Shown here: one piece after another, positions 1 to 9,279 of the stretch | Layout of the letters: each line of letters begins with the position of its first letter | How positions within the stretch are numbered: the stretch's first letter is position 1 | Assembly: GCA_934525595.1 (NCBI GenBank) | Contig: CAKSZJ010000001.1 | Coordinates: forward strand, 62,001-126,000 | Origin: an uncultured Chiayiivirga sp. | GTDB lineage: Bacteria; Pseudomonadota; Gammaproteobacteria; Xanthomonadales; Xanthomonadaceae | DNA length: 64,000 nt | Reading direction: 5' to 3' | Notes under the pieces: model-generated | What the model was told of the DNA's origin: nothing | Databases searched by the model: none | The model's input: only the letters and a program-made list of their open reading frames with translations | Program-made: the position numbers and the translations under genes

Positions 1-961
1 CGCCGCCCATCACACCCGCGCCGACCACGTGCACGTGCTCGATTCCGTGCGCCTTTCCGCCCAGCCCCTTGAGCCGTTCCATCAGGAAGAACACCCGGAT
101 CAGGTTGCGCGCGGTGGTGCCACCGGCCAGCTTCACCACGGCGCGCGCTTCGGACTTCAGGCGTGCATCGGTCGTGCCTCCGCCGCGCCTCCAGGTGTCG
201 ATCAGCGCGAAGGGCGCGGGATAGTGCGCCTTCCTGGCCTTGCGCGACACCTGCTTGACCAGCATCGGCGTCAGCGCCTGGCGGGTCGGCCACAGGTTGG
301 TGGCCCAGGCCAGCGCGCGCTGCTTGAGCGGACGCGTCGTGCCGCGCTGCACGAGCTCGATCGCCGCATCCAGCAGCACGGCGGGCTCCACGACCTTGTC
401 CACCAGGCCGATGGCGCGCGCGTTGGCGGCCGAGAGCGCACGGCCGGTGAGCATCATGTCCATCGCGGCGGGCGCGCCGACCAGGCGCGGCAGGCGCACC
501 GAGCCGCCCCAGCCGGGGAAGATGCCGAGCTTGACTTCCGGCAGGCCGATGCGGGTGGCGTCAGCGCTGGAGGCCACGCGATAGCGGCAGGCCAGCGACA
601 GTTCGGTGCCGCCGCCCATGCAGTGTCCATGGATCGCCGTTGCCGTGGGGCAGGGCAGGCGATTGAGGCGTTCGAACACGCGCTGGCCGCGGCGGATGGC
701 CTCCATCACCGTGCCGCGGGCGTCGTACTCCTGGAATTCCTTGAGGTCGGCGCCGGCGATGAAGCCAGCCTCCTTGCCGGAGCGGATCACCACCGCCTTC
801 GGCTTGCCGATCTCGATGCGCTCGATGAGGGCATCAAGTTCTTCCAGCACTTCCCGGGAAAGCGCGTTGACCGGTGCCCCTGCACGATCGAGGGTGAGCA
901 CGAGGACGCCGTCGGCGCGCTGCTCGGTGGCCCAGTGGCGGAAACGCAGTCCGTCGAACAT
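1..961 (-). CDS. FadJ/FadB-type enoyl-CoA hydratase/3-hydroxyacyl-CoA dehydrogenase (3' end off window)
   Basis: The first 320 residues of a beta-oxidation multifunctional protein; the gene runs off the left edge. The N-terminal half is a crotonase domain: oxyanion-hole stretch IAGADLKEF, then HGHCMGGGTELSLACR, then LPEVKLGIFPGWGG, which carries the two acid residues of the hydratase. The visible end reads HVVGAGVMGG, the dinucleotide-binding loop that opens the 3-hydroxyacyl-CoA dehydrogenase domain, so both activities should lie on one chain. It starts at the ATG complementary to 959-961. It is transcribed away from rpoE, and a TTGACC-18-GATCAT promoter lies upstream. It could be the FadJ-like enzyme or the alpha subunit of a FadAB complex; the missing C-terminus and partner gene would decide. 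Confidence 0.85.
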   Translation of the reverse strand, partial: MFDGLRFRHWATEQRADGVLVLTLDRAGAPVNALSREVLEELDALIERIEIGKPKAVVIRSGKEAGFIAGADLKEFQEYDARGTVMEAIRRGQRVFERLNRLPCPTATAIHGHCMGGGTELSLACRYRVASSADATRIGLPEVKLGIFPGWGGSVRLPRLVGAPAAMDMMLTGRALSAANARAIGLVDKVVEPAVLLDAAIELVQRGTTRPLKQRALAWATNLWPTRQALTPMLVKQVSRKARKAHYPAPFALIDTWRRGGGTTDARLKSEARAVVKLAGGTTARNLIRVFFLMERLKGLGGKAHGIEHVHVVGAGVMGG

Positions 962-1005
962 GGTGTTCTCCTGATGCGGGCCCGTGGCCCGGCGGCAAAG
1001 TGGCT

Positions 1006-1035
1006 ATGATCCCGGCTCAACCCGTGCACGGTCAA
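1006..1035 (-). promoter_or_regulatory. Predicted sigma-70 promoter of the beta-oxidation gene
   Basis: On the minus strand TTGACC (1035-1030) and GATCAT (1011-1006) are separated by 18 bp, placing transcription start near 1000, about 40 bases before the ATG. Immediately upstream of the -35 is the palindrome CCATAGTATGG at 1040-1050, a possible operator between the two divergent genes. Read from sequence only. Confidence 0.45.
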
Positions 1036-1098
1036 TGCGCCATAGTATGGTGCGCCCTGCGCAGCCTGCCGTGATGCTTTCGGGCGCGCGCCGATGCG

Positions 1099-1126
1099 GG
1101 AACTTTCCAGGCCACGACCGGTCCAT
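1099..1126 (+). promoter_or_regulatory. Possible sigma-E (RpoE) autoregulatory promoter of rpoE
   Basis: GGAACTT at 1099-1105 exactly matches the -35 element of RpoE-dependent promoters. Sixteen bases later TCCAT at 1122-1126 partly matches the -10 (TCAAA/TCTGA-like). The predicted start lies about 35-40 bases before the rpoE ATG at 1172. Self-activation is the rule for this sigma factor family; the -10 match is only moderate. Confidence 0.4.
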
Positions 1127-1171
1127 TCACGCCGTGAACGAGCCGCCAGAACACTGACAAGGCAGGCCCGA

Positions 1172-1786
1172 ATGAGCGAGAACGACGTGGACCAGGCATT
1201 GATCAAACGCGTGCAGGACGGAGACAAGCGGGCCTTCGACCTGCTCGTGCTCAAGTACCAGCACAAGGTCGTGGGAATCATCTCCCGCTTCATCCACGAC
1301 TGGGCCGAATGCCAGGACGTGGCGCAGGAGGCATTCATCCGCGCCTATCGCGCGCTGCCGAACTTTCGCGGCGACAGCCAGTTCTACACCTGGCTCTACA
1401 AGATCGCCGTCAACACCGCCAAGAACCATCTCGTGGCGCTGGGCAGGCGACCGCCGACCGAAGACATCGACGCGCAGGATGCGGTGCAGTTCGAAAGCGG
1501 CGCGCGTCTGCGCGACGCGGGCACGCCGGAGAACGAGGCGATGCGCCGGGAGATTGAACAAACCGTCGCGCGCACGGTCGAAGCCTTGCCCGAAGAGCTG
1601 CGCGTGGCAATCACGCTGCGCGAGGTCGATGGGTTGAGCTATGAGGAAATCTCCGAAGCCATGGGTTGCCCGATCGGCACGGTGCGCTCGCGCATCTTCC
1701 GGGCGCGTGAAGCCATCGACCAGCAGCTGCGGCCGCTGATGAACGATGCGACGGGCAGAAAGGAACGCAGCGAGAGAGCGTCATGA
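1172..1786 (+). CDS. rpoE: RNA polymerase sigma-E factor RpoE (AlgU-like ECF sigma)
   Basis: A 204-residue ECF sigma factor directing RNA polymerase to envelope-stress promoters. Region 2 (about residues 20-92) holds the DVAQEAFIRAYR core-binding helix and the FYTWLYKIAVNTAKNHL -10-recognition segment. Region 4 (about 128-188) holds LSYEEISEAMGCPIGTVRSRIFRAREA, the -35-binding helix-turn-helix. An in-frame upstream start at 1094 would add 26 residues unlike the family, so ATG 1172 (MSENDVDQ) was chosen. Its stop overlaps the start of the anti-sigma gene (ATGA), and mucD follows, giving the rpoE-rseA-mucD order of Xanthomonads and pseudomonads. Regulation is expected through RseA sequestration and a GGAACTT promoter upstream. 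Confidence 0.96.
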   Translation: MSENDVDQALIKRVQDGDKRAFDLLVLKYQHKVVGIISRFIHDWAECQDVAQEAFIRAYRALPNFRGDSQFYTWLYKIAVNTAKNHLVALGRRPPTEDIDAQDAVQFESGARLRDAGTPENEAMRREIEQTVARTVEALPEELRVAITLREVDGLSYEEISEAMGCPIGTVRSRIFRAREAIDQQLRPLMNDATGRKERSERAS

Positions 1787-2409
1787 TGAACCAGGATATC
1801 CGTCAACACCTGTCTGCATTGATCGACAACGAGCTCGATCGCGATCGCGCGCGCTTCCTGCTCAAGCGTGCCGAACACGACACCGAGCTGGTGGCGGTCT
1901 GGCAGCGCTGGCATTTCTTCGGCGAGGCCATGCGTGGCACCGCGCTGCCGCTGCGCAAGGATTTCGCCCGCCAGATCGCGGCGCGGCTGGATGAGGAAAC
2001 GGCTGGCGCGGCGGCATCGCAGCGCGCTCCGCGCGTGCTGCGCTGGGGTGGTGGAGTTGCCGTTGCGGCCTCGGTGGCGCTGGCGGCGCTGCTGTTCACG
2101 CGCCCAGGTGCGGATGGCGCCGTGTCGCCCGTGGGTGAGGCGCTGGTCGGAGTGCAGGATACGGCCGAATCGATCGTGGCACCGTCGCCCTTCCGGGCAC
2201 AGGATCTGCGGCCGCCGTATCGCTTCGAAGCGCAGACCGTGTCCTCGAGCGAGAACGCCCGCCACGGCAGCCAGCTGCGCTACGACCCGCGCTTCGAGGC
2301 CTACTGGCTGCGTCACCAGCAGGCCGTCAATGGCCGCGTGCCGGATCAGGCGATTCCGTGGCTGTCCCCGCTGGCTCCGCCGGCGTTGCCGGATGCTCCG
2401 GCGCGGTAG
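1783..2409 (+). CDS. rseA: Anti-sigma-E factor RseA (MucA-like)
   Basis: A 208-residue single-pass inner-membrane anti-sigma factor. The N-terminal cytoplasmic part (residues 1-80) has the family pattern SALIDNEL...W..WHFFGEAMRG that binds region 2/4 of sigma-E. One hydrophobic helix follows at about residues 88-106, then a periplasmic tail of about 100 residues that would be cut by DegS/RseP-type proteases under stress. The start overlaps the rpoE stop by four bases, implying translational coupling and stoichiometric production; a second ATG at 1786 is equally placed. No RseB-like gene follows; the next gene is the periplasmic protease MucD. Confidence 0.88.
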   Translation: MMNQDIRQHLSALIDNELDRDRARFLLKRAEHDTELVAVWQRWHFFGEAMRGTALPLRKDFARQIAARLDEETAGAAASQRAPRVLRWGGGVAVAASVALAALLFTRPGADGAVSPVGEALVGVQDTAESIVAPSPFRAQDLRPPYRFEAQTVSSSENARHGSQLRYDPRFEAYWLRHQQAVNGRVPDQAIPWLSPLAPPALPDAPAR

Positions 2410-2528
2410 GCGTCGTTCCTCGCGGCACGCGCCTGCCAGCGGGCGCACCCGGCGCGCCGCCAGCCTGGTGCGCGTCGGGGGTGCCGCTTTTCCCTGAAAT
2501 TCCTTCCTTCGCATCCGATGAGGGCCCC

Positions 2529-3947
2529 ATGAATCACCTGTTCCGAAAGGCTTTCCTGGCGCTGGCCGTGCTGCTGCTTGCCGGCGCCGCCAATGCGCAG
2601 CTTCCCGATTTCACCGACCTGGTCGAGAACGCTGGCCCGAGCGTGGTCAGCGTGATGGCCACCAGTACCGCCAAGGCGCGCCTGCGCAATGCTCCCAGTG
2701 AGGACGAGGACGCGCAGATGCAGGAGTTCTTCCGGCGTTTCTTTGGCCAGCCGGGCATGCCCGGCGCGCCCGGCATGCCGCAGGCGCCGCGTGATCGAAC
2801 CTCGCTGGGAACCGGCTTCATCATTTCCGCCGACGGCTACATCCTGACCAACCATCACGTGATCGACGGTGCCGACGACATCCACGTGCAGCTGGCCGAC
2901 CGGCGCGAGCTGAGTGCCAAGTTGATCGGCAGCGATGCCGAAACCGACGTGGCCCTGCTCAAGGTCGACGAGGGCCGCCTGCCGGCGGTCAGGATCGGCA
3001 GCTCCAGCACGCTCAAGCCGGGGCAGTGGGTGGTGGCGATCGGCTCGCCCTTCGGCTTCGATCATTCGGTCACCGCAGGCATCGTCAGCGCGGTGGGACG
3101 CAGCTCGCAGGTCACCGGCCAGCAGTACGTTCCCTTCATCCAGACCGACGTGGCGATCAATCGCGGCAACTCCGGCGGCCCGCTGCTGGACATCGACGGC
3201 AAGGTGGTCGGCATCAATTCGCAGATCTTTTCCAACACCGGCGGCTTCATGGGCGTGTCCTTCGCCATTCCCATCGAAACGGCGATGCGCTCGGCCGAGC
3301 AGCTCAAGGCCAAGGGCTACGTCTCGCGTGGACTGCTGGGTGTGCGCATCCAGGAGGTGACCCGCGACGTGGCGCGCAGCCTCGGTCTGCCACGCTCCAG
3401 CGGCGCGCTGGTCTTCCAGGTGGAGTCGGGCGGCGCCGCCGACAAGGCGGGCGTCAAGGTCCAGGACGTGATCCTCGCCTTCAACGGTCAGGAGGTCGCA
3501 AGCTCAGCCCAGCTCCCGCCGATGGTCGGCGCCGTCAGTCCGGGCAGCAAGGCAACCCTCAAGGTGTTCCGCGACGGCAAGGAAATCACCCTGCCGGTGA
3601 CGGTGGGCGAGGCGCCGCGCTCCGACGAGGCGGTCGTCGGCAGCGCGGACGGCGCATCGGACAAGACGAACCTGCTCGGCATCGGCGTGGAGAACCTCAG
3701 CGCCGATCAGCGCGAGCAGGCCGGCCTGGGCAAGGACGAGGGCGTCGTGGTGACGCGCGTATCGGGTGCGGCAGCGCAGCGCCTGCGCGCCGGCGACGTG
3801 ATCCTGATGGTCGGCAAGGTCAAGGTCGGCAGCGTCGCCCAGTTCAACCAGGCCACGAAGAACGCAAAGGCCGGCGAGCCGGTGATGCTGCTGGTGCGGC
3901 GCGGCGATGCGAGCCAGTTCATCACGGTGACCCCGGCCAAGGAGTGA
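2529..3947 (+). CDS. mucD: Periplasmic serine protease MucD/DegP (HtrA family)
   Basis: A 472-residue HtrA protease/chaperone clearing misfolded periplasmic proteins. It has a signal peptide cut after ANA (about residue 23), a trypsin-like domain and two PDZ domains (about residues 280-360 and 385-470). The catalytic triad is visible: His110 in NHHVIDG, Asp140 in AETDVALL, Ser215 in RGNSGGP. A Gly/Met/Pro-rich LA loop (about residues 74-86) precedes the protease core. Longer reading to the left would place 57 unrelated residues before the signal peptide, so ATG 2529 was chosen. It lies 119 bases after rseA as the third gene of the sigma-E operon, and a strong terminator follows. Confidence 0.95.
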   Translation: MNHLFRKAFLALAVLLLAGAANAQLPDFTDLVENAGPSVVSVMATSTAKARLRNAPSEDEDAQMQEFFRRFFGQPGMPGAPGMPQAPRDRTSLGTGFIISADGYILTNHHVIDGADDIHVQLADRRELSAKLIGSDAETDVALLKVDEGRLPAVRIGSSSTLKPGQWVVAIGSPFGFDHSVTAGIVSAVGRSSQVTGQQYVPFIQTDVAINRGNSGGPLLDIDGKVVGINSQIFSNTGGFMGVSFAIPIETAMRSAEQLKAKGYVSRGLLGVRIQEVTRDVARSLGLPRSSGALVFQVESGGAADKAGVKVQDVILAFNGQEVASSAQLPPMVGAVSPGSKATLKVFRDGKEITLPVTVGEAPRSDEAVVGSADGASDKTNLLGIGVENLSADQREQAGLGKDEGVVVTRVSGAAAQRLRAGDVILMVGKVKVGSVAQFNQATKNAKAGEPVMLLVRRGDASQFITVTPAKE

Positions 3948-3965
3948 TCCCGGCGTGAGGGATCC

Positions 3966-4002
3966 GGGGCGGCTCCGGCACGACCGGGGCCGCTCCTTTT
4001 TT
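3966..4002 (+). terminator. Rho-independent terminator after mucD
   Basis: A 13-bp stem (3966-3978 with 3984-3996, two G-U pairs), a 5-base loop and a run of six T. It ends the rpoE-rseA-mucD operon 19 bases after the mucD stop. Confidence 0.9.
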
Positions 4003-4102
4003 CGTCCGGCTCCCGGCCGTGGATGCTGCCTCGCAGCAAAGCTCGGTCCGCGCCGATACAATGGCAGGCCCGCACGCCTGGCGCGGTTGTCCTGTTGAGT
4101 CC

Positions 4103-5152
4103 ATGAGCGAATCCTCCAACGCGCAGCGCCCGGTATCGGGCAGCAAGATCCTCAGTCCGCAGGGAACCACGGCGGTGCTGGACGGCATCAAGCCCAACGC
4201 CGACAGCGCCGTTCCCGATGCCGAGCGCAAGCCGCCGTGGCTGCGCGTGCGGCTGCCCAGCGGTGCCAGGTACAAGGAAGTCTTGGACATCGTCCAGTCG
4301 CACAGGCTCTCCACCGTTTGTGCCGAATCCAAGTGTCCCAACATCGCCGAGTGCTGGGAGCGCGGCACCGCCACCTTGATGCTGATGGGGTCGGTGTGCA
4401 CCCGTGCCTGCAAGTTCTGCTCGGTCAACACCGGCAATCCACGCGGCTGGCTCGATCCGATGGAACCGGTCAACGTCGCCGACGCGGTGGCCCTGATGGG
4501 GCTCAGGTACGTGGTGCTGACCTCGGTGGATCGCGACGACCTGCCGGACCTCGGTGCCGGCCACTACGCCGCCTGCATCCGAGCCATCCATGCGCGCAGG
4601 CCCGGCACCGCGGTGGAGGCGTTGACGCCTGATTTCCAGGGCGTGCATGCGCACGTGGCCGCGGTGCTCGATGCCGGGCTTGCCACCTTCGCGCAGAATC
4701 TGGAAACCGTGCGCCGCCTGACCCATCCGGTACGCGATCCGCGCGCCGGCTACGAGCAGACCCTGGACGTGTTGTCCTTCGCCAAGCGCCACGCTCCGGA
4801 CGTCATCACCAAGACCAGCCTGATGCTGGGGCTGGGCGAGACCGATGAGGAAATCGACCAGGCGCTCGATGACATCCGTGCCGCCAACGTCGACGTGGTG
4901 ACGATGGGGCAGTACATGCGCCCGACCAAGAACCACCTGCCGGTGCAGCGTTTCGTCAGCCCCGAGACGTTCCACGAATACCGCGATCTGGCGCTGTCCA
5001 AGGGATTCCTGGAGGCGGTCTGCGGCCCGCTGGTGCGCTCCAGCTACCGCGCCGAGCGCGTGCTCGAACAGGACAACGTGGGGCTGGGTCGCGCCGACGT
5101 GCTGCAGGCGATCCGCGAGTCCGCGGCGACGATGCAGTCGCTGCGCTGCTGA
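4103..5152 (+). CDS. lipA: Lipoyl synthase LipA
   Basis: A 349-residue radical-SAM enzyme that inserts two sulfurs into octanoylated E2 and GcvH domains to make lipoamide. The auxiliary cluster ligands Cys73, Cys78 and Cys84 sit in [12 protein letters not shown], the radical-SAM cysteines 99, 103 and 106 in CTRACKFC, and the C-terminal RSSYRAE serine motif is present. ATG 4103 (MSESSNAQ) is preferred to an in-frame start 28 codons earlier because the added residues are not family-like; the first 45 residues are poorly conserved in any case. A TACAAT -10-like hexamer lies at 4057-4062. No lipB is adjacent, unlike many relatives. It converges with a small gene on the other strand. Confidence 0.96.
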   Translation: MSESSNAQRPVSGSKILSPQGTTAVLDGIKPNADSAVPDAERKPPWLRVRLPSGARYKEVLDIVQSHRLSTVCAESKCPNIAECWERGTATLMLMGSVCTRACKFCSVNTGNPRGWLDPMEPVNVADAVALMGLRYVVLTSVDRDDLPDLGAGHYAACIRAIHARRPGTAVEALTPDFQGVHAHVAAVLDAGLATFAQNLETVRRLTHPVRDPRAGYEQTLDVLSFAKRHAPDVITKTSLMLGLGETDEEIDQALDDIRAANVDVVTMGQYMRPTKNHLPVQRFVSPETFHEYRDLALSKGFLEAVCGPLVRSSYRAERVLEQDNVGLGRADVLQAIRESAATMQSLRC

Positions 5153-5181
5153 GCGCCGCGCCTGCAGGGTTGGCTGGAAGG

Positions 5182-5415
5182 TCAGTTTCCGTTCGCCGGA
5201 TCCCAGGGCTCGGCCGTTTCGAGCAGCGCGCGCAGGGCGTCGTCATCCATGCCCTCGAACCACTCCGCGGCTTTGGCCCGTGTTGCCGCCTGCGCCGGAT
5301 GGCGGCGCAGTCCGGGCTCACCCAGCGGGCTGAACACGAGGTGGATGCTGCCGCAGGAGGCATCCAGCAGGGCGGCCTGCCAGGGCTGGCCCGCGCTGTC
5401 GTTGAGGGTGCGCAT
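5182..5415 (-). CDS. Small conserved-type protein of unknown function (77 aa)
   Basis: A 77-residue protein beginning [20 protein letters not shown] and continuing with a short strand-rich stretch ([10 protein letters not shown]) and a helical acidic C-terminus ([20 protein letters not shown]). It ends 30 bases from the lipA stop, converging with it. I regard it as a real gene because it fits a genic gap exactly, has no competing frame and resembles, from memory, short proteins in other Xanthomonads. It has no signal peptide or membrane helix, and its function is unknown. Confidence 0.6.
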   Translation of the reverse strand: MRTLNDSAGQPWQAALLDASCGSIHLVFSPLGEPGLRRHPAQAATRAKAAEWFEGMDDDALRALLETAEPWDPANGN

Positions 5416-5590
5416 GGCGTCTCCGCGCGGTCCCGGACCCCCCGGGCGCTGCGGCGAAGTCTACTGCGGCCCGCTTCGGGCGGACGATGGGCGCAATCGG
5501 GATGCGCCCGGCAGGGCGGTGCGGCACGCGCCGTGGCATAATTTCCCGTTTGATGTCCGGGACCGTCCCGGGGCCCCGCACGGACTTTTC

Positions 5591-7384
5591 ATGCAGCACA
5601 TCCGCAACTTTTCCATCATCGCGCACGTCGACCACGGCAAGTCGACCCTCGCCGATCGCATCATCCAGCTCTGCGAAGGTCTCACCGAGCGCGAGATGGA
5701 AGCGCAGGTGCTCGATTCCAACCCGATCGAGCGCGAGCGCGGCATCACCATCAAGGCCAAGTCGGTGTCGCTGCCCTATACCGCACTCGATGGCACGGTT
5801 TACCAGCTCAACTTCATCGACACCCCCGGCCACGTGGACTTTTCCTACGAGGTGAGCCGTTCGCTGGCGGCCTGCGAGGGTGCGCTGCTGGTGGTGGACG
5901 CGGCGCAGGGGGTGGAGGCGCAGTCGGTTGCCAACTGCTACACCGCGGTCGAGATGGGGCTGGAGGTGATTCCGGTGCTCAACAAGATCGACCTGCCTAC
6001 GGCCGATCCGGCGCGGGTGCGCGAGGAGATCGAGGCGGTGATCGGCATCGAGGCCGGCGACGCGGTGGAGGTCAGCGCCAAGACCGGCCTCAACGTGCGC
6101 GCTGTGCTGGAGGCCATCGTCACCCGCATTCCGCCGCCCAAGCCGCGCGACACCGACCGCCTGCAGGCGCTGATCGTCGACTCGTGGTTCGACAACTACC
6201 TGGGCGTGGTGTCGCTGGTGCGGGTGATGCAGGGCGAGATCAAGGCCGGCGACAAGGTGCTGGTGATGAGCACAGGGCGCGTGCATCAGGTCGACCAGGT
6301 CGGCGTGTTCACCCCCAAGCGCAAGGTCAATGCAAAGCTGGGCGCCGGCGAAGTGGGCTGGATGACCGCCAGCATCAAGGACGTGCACGGCGCGCCGGTG
6401 GGCGACACGCTGACGCTGGCGGCGGCCCCCGCCCCCGGCCCGCTGCCGGGGTTCCAGGAGATGCAGCCGCGCGTGTTTGCCGGCCTCTTTCCCGTCGATG
6501 CCGACGACTACCCGGATCTGCGCGAGGCACTGGAGAAGCTGCGCCTCAACGACGCGGCGCTGCGCTTCGAGCCGGAAAGCTCGGAGGCGATGGGGTTCGG
6601 CTTCCGCTGCGGCTTCCTCGGCATGCTGCACATGGAGATCGTGCAGGAGCGCCTGGAGCGCGAGTACGACCTCAACCTCATCACCACCGCGCCGACGGTG
6701 ATCTACGAGCTGGTCGATGTCGAAGGCGAGGTGTCTTCGCTCGACAATCCGGCGCGCCTGCCGCCCCCGACGCGGATCGCCGAGATCCGCGAGCCGATCA
6801 TCCTGGCCAACATCCTCACCCCGCCCGACTACGTCGGCAACGTCATCAAGCTGTGCGAGGAAAAGCGCGGCATGCAGTCGGGCATCCAGTACATGGGCAG
6901 CCAGGTGCAGGTCAGCTACGAGCTGCCGATGGCCGAGGTGGTGCTGGACTTCTTCGACAAGCTCAAGTCCGTGAGCCGCGGCTATGCCTCGCTCGACTAC
7001 CACTTCGTGCGGTTCGAGGCCGGCCCGTTCGTGCGGATGGATATCCTCATCAACGGTGATCGCGTGGATGCGCTGTCGATCATCTGCCACCGCTCGCATG
7101 CGGACCGTCGCGGGCGGGAAATCTGCGAGAAGATGAAGGAGCTGATTCCGCGGCAGATGTTCGACGTGGCCATCCAGGCCACCGTCGGTGCGCAGATCAT
7201 CGCGCGCTCCACGGTCAAGGCGATGCGCAAGAACGTTCTGGCCAAGTGCTATGGCGGCGATGCCACGCGCAAGAAAAAGCTCCTGGAAAAGCAGAAGGAA
7301 GGCAAGAAGCGGATGAAGTCGGTGGGTCGCGTCGACATCCCGCAGGAAGCCTTCCTGGCCGTGCTCCAGGCGGACTCCAAGTAA
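5591..7384 (+). CDS. lepA: Elongation factor 4 (LepA), back-translocating GTPase
   Basis: A 597-residue translational GTPase that acts on ribosomes under ionic or cold stress. The G1 loop AHVDHGKS, G3 DTPGHVDF and G4 NKID are all present, followed by domain II, an EF-G-like domain and the LepA-specific C-terminal domain ending in [19 protein letters not shown]...[12 protein letters not shown] 5591 ([16 protein letters not shown]) matches the family start; upstream in-frame codons overlap the opposite-strand small gene and were rejected. CATAAT at 5537-5542 is a possible -10 without a good -35. lepB follows after 24 bases, the usual arrangement, making signal peptidase expression depend on this promoter. 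Confidence 0.97.
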   Translation: MQHIRNFSIIAHVDHGKSTLADRIIQLCEGLTEREMEAQVLDSNPIERERGITIKAKSVSLPYTALDGTVYQLNFIDTPGHVDFSYEVSRSLAACEGALLVVDAAQGVEAQSVANCYTAVEMGLEVIPVLNKIDLPTADPARVREEIEAVIGIEAGDAVEVSAKTGLNVRAVLEAIVTRIPPPKPRDTDRLQALIVDSWFDNYLGVVSLVRVMQGEIKAGDKVLVMSTGRVHQVDQVGVFTPKRKVNAKLGAGEVGWMTASIKDVHGAPVGDTLTLAAAPAPGPLPGFQEMQPRVFAGLFPVDADDYPDLREALEKLRLNDAALRFEPESSEAMGFGFRCGFLGMLHMEIVQERLEREYDLNLITTAPTVIYELVDVEGEVSSLDNPARLPPPTRIAEIREPIILANILTPPDYVGNVIKLCEEKRGMQSGIQYMGSQVQVSYELPMAEVVLDFFDKLKSVSRGYASLDYHFVRFEAGPFVRMDILINGDRVDALSIICHRSHADRRGREICEKMKELIPRQMFDVAIQATVGAQIIARSTVKAMRKNVLAKCYGGDATRKKKLLEKQKEGKKRMKSVGRVDIPQEAFLAVLQADSK

Positions 7385-7408
7385 CACCATCCACTGCGAG
7401 GAATCATC

Positions 7409-8191
7409 GTGCACTTCGACTTCGCCGCGTTTCTGGTAGCGGCCACGGCGCTCACAGGCGTCGTCTGGCTGGTCGATCACCTGACTTTTGCGCGCAAGCG
7501 CAAGGCGGAAGGGCGCAAGGAGCCTCTGGTTGTCGAGTACGCGCGCTCGTTCTTTCCGGTACTCCTGATCGTGCTGGTGTTGCGCTCCTTCCTGGCCGAG
7601 CCGTTCCGCATTCCTTCCAACTCGATGATGCCCACGCTGCTGACCGGTGATTTCATCCTGGTCAACAAGTTCGGCTACGGCATCCGGCTGCCGGTGACCG
7701 ACACCAAGGTGGTGCCGGTCGGTGAGCCGGAGCGCGGCGACGTGGTGGTGTTCCGCTATCCGCGCGATCCCACGCAGGATTACATCAAGCGCGTCGTGGG
7801 CCTGCCGGGCGACGTGGTCGAATACCGCGACAAGGTGCTCAAGGTGGACGGCCAGTTTGTCACCGCGGTGCGGACCGGCACCTACGTGGGGGTCGGCTCG
7901 GGGCGGGAAATGACCGGCGCCGAATCCTTCGACGAGCAGCTCGGCGAGGTCATCCACAGGATCCTGGTCGATCCGCGCGTCCAGCGGGGCCACATGGGCG
8001 AGGGCAGCTGGACGGTTCCCGAAGGGCATTATTTCGTCATGGGCGACAATCGCGACAACAGCGAGGACAGCCGCTACTGGGGCTTCGTGCCCGAGAAGAA
8101 CCTGGTGGGCAAGGCCTTCTTCATCTGGATGAACTGGGACGGCAAGAACGGCGGGGTCGATTTTTCCCGCCTCGGAACCGTCATACACTAG
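7409..8191 (+). CDS. lepB: Signal peptidase I LepB
   Basis: A 260-residue inner-membrane endopeptidase that removes Sec and Tat signal peptides. Two N-terminal helices (about residues 3-24 and 47-62) are followed by the catalytic box [12 protein letters not shown] with nucleophile Ser72 and by [12 protein letters not shown] with general base Lys127. Box E appears near the C-terminus as [14 protein letters not shown]. The start is GTG at 7409 with GAGGAA eight bases upstream. It lies between lepA and a DUF4845 gene in one operon. Length is close to Xanthomonad orthologues and shorter than the E. coli enzyme. Confidence 0.96.
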   Translation: MHFDFAAFLVAATALTGVVWLVDHLTFARKRKAEGRKEPLVVEYARSFFPVLLIVLVLRSFLAEPFRIPSNSMMPTLLTGDFILVNKFGYGIRLPVTDTKVVPVGEPERGDVVVFRYPRDPTQDYIKRVVGLPGDVVEYRDKVLKVDGQFVTAVRTGTYVGVGSGREMTGAESFDEQLGEVIHRILVDPRVQRGHMGEGSWTVPEGHYFVMGDNRDNSEDSRYWGFVPEKNLVGKAFFIWMNWDGKNGGVDFSRLGTVIH

Positions 8192-8251
8192 GCGCGCCGG
8201 CGGCATGGCCGTGCGGACGCCAGTCACTTCCACACCTTGCGGAGCAACTGC

Positions 8252-8629
8252 ATGAAGCGCATATCGACCCAGTCCGGCCTGACCCTGACGAGCTTCCTGA
8301 TCGTGCTCGCCGTGGTGGGGTTCTTCATCTACATCGGCATGAAGCTGTTCCCGGTGTACACCGAATACTATTCGGTGGTGACCGACATGAAGGGGCTGGC
8401 GGCCGAGCCCGGCGTCAAGCAGAAGTCGCCCGAGGAAGTGCGCAACCTGCTGTTCCGGCGCTTCCAGATCAGCTACGTGGATTCGGTGCAGCCCCACAAC
8501 GTCAAGATCACCCGTCAGAACGGCTACCAGATGCAGGTGGCCTACGAGGTGCGCCGCAACCTGATGTACAACCTCGATTTCGTCGCGGTGTTCGACAAGA
8601 CGGTCGAGCTGGGCGGGCCCGAGCGTTGA
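8252..8629 (+). CDS. DUF4845 family membrane-anchored protein
   Basis: A 125-residue protein with one N-terminal membrane helix (about residues 9-31, [20 protein letters not shown]), reminiscent of a pseudopilin-like hydrophobic segment, then a soluble domain of about 90 residues. This gene sits between lepB and rnc in many beta- and gammaproteobacteria and is annotated DUF4845; its role is not established. ATG 8252 was chosen over an in-frame start five codons earlier because GCGGAG lies at ribosome-binding distance. Its stop overlaps the TTG start of rnc. Confidence 0.85.
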   Translation: MKRISTQSGLTLTSFLIVLAVVGFFIYIGMKLFPVYTEYYSVVTDMKGLAAEPGVKQKSPEEVRNLLFRRFQISYVDSVQPHNVKITRQNGYQMQVAYEVRRNLMYNLDFVAVFDKTVELGGPER

Positions 8630-9279
8630 TTGACCGCATCGGCCACGACTTTGCCGATCCGGCGCTGTGCCAGCGGGCCCTGACCCACCGCAGCGCCGGC
8701 TCGCGCAACAACGAGCGGCTCGAGTTCCTCGGCGACGGGCTGGTCAACATGATCGTGGCCGAGGCGCTGTATCTGCGTCATCCGACCGCCGACGAAGGCT
8801 GGCTGACCCGCGCCCGCGCCCAGCTGGTGCGCGAAGCCTCGCTTGCGGGCATCGCGCGCGAGCTGCAGCTGGGTGAGCGGCTCGAACTCGGGCCCGGAGA
8901 GCGCAAGAGCGGCGGCTACCGCCGCGATTCGATCCTGGCCGATGCCCTGGAGGCGCTGATCGGGGCCATCCACCTGGATGCCGGCTTCGAGACCTGCCGC
9001 CGCGTGGTGCTTGGCTGGTTCGCCTCGCGCCTGGAAAACCTCGTCGCCACCGGTACCGAGAAGGATGCCAAGACGCGCCTGCAGGAATGGCTGCAGGGGC
9101 GTGCGCTGCCGCTTCCCGAGTATGTGCTGGTGGACACGCGCGGCGAAGAGCACGACAAGGTCTTCGACGTGCTGTGCCGCCTCTCCTCGCCGGAGATCGA
9201 AGCCGTGGCCGACGGCAGCTCGCGCCGCCAGGCCGAGCAGCGCGCTGCGGTGCGCGTCCTGGAGCGTCTTACCGCATGA
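8626..9279 (+). CDS. rnc: Ribonuclease III
   Basis: A 217-residue double-strand-specific endoribonuclease for rRNA and mRNA processing. The signature [10 protein letters not shown] (residues 29-38) supplies Glu30, Glu33 and Asp37; the second metal-binding pair is Asp106 and Glu109 in [12 protein letters not shown]. The usual Ser after GD is Gly38 here. A double-stranded RNA-binding domain occupies about residues 146-217. The start is TTG at 8626, overlapping the preceding stop (TTGA); its end overlaps era by ATGA. This double overlap indicates strong translational coupling. Confidence 0.95.
   Translation: MIDRIGHDFADPALCQRALTHRSAGSRNNERLEFLGDGLVNMIVAEALYLRHPTADEGWLTRARAQLVREASLAGIARELQLGERLELGPGERKSGGYRRDSILADALEALIGAIHLDAGFETCRRVVLGWFASRLENLVATGTEKDAKTRLQEWLQGRALPLPEYVLVDTRGEEHDKVFDVLCRLSSPEIEAVADGSSRRQAEQRAAVRVLERLTA

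Noticed and set aside
2358..2528. N-terminal extension of mucD
   Set aside because: It would bury the clear signal peptide 57 residues inside the protein.
5318..8497. A 1059-codon open frame on the minus strand
   Set aside because: It is antisense to lepA-lepB and rich in His, Arg, Gln and Leu as expected for the shadow frame of high-GC coding DNA; no domain is recognisable.
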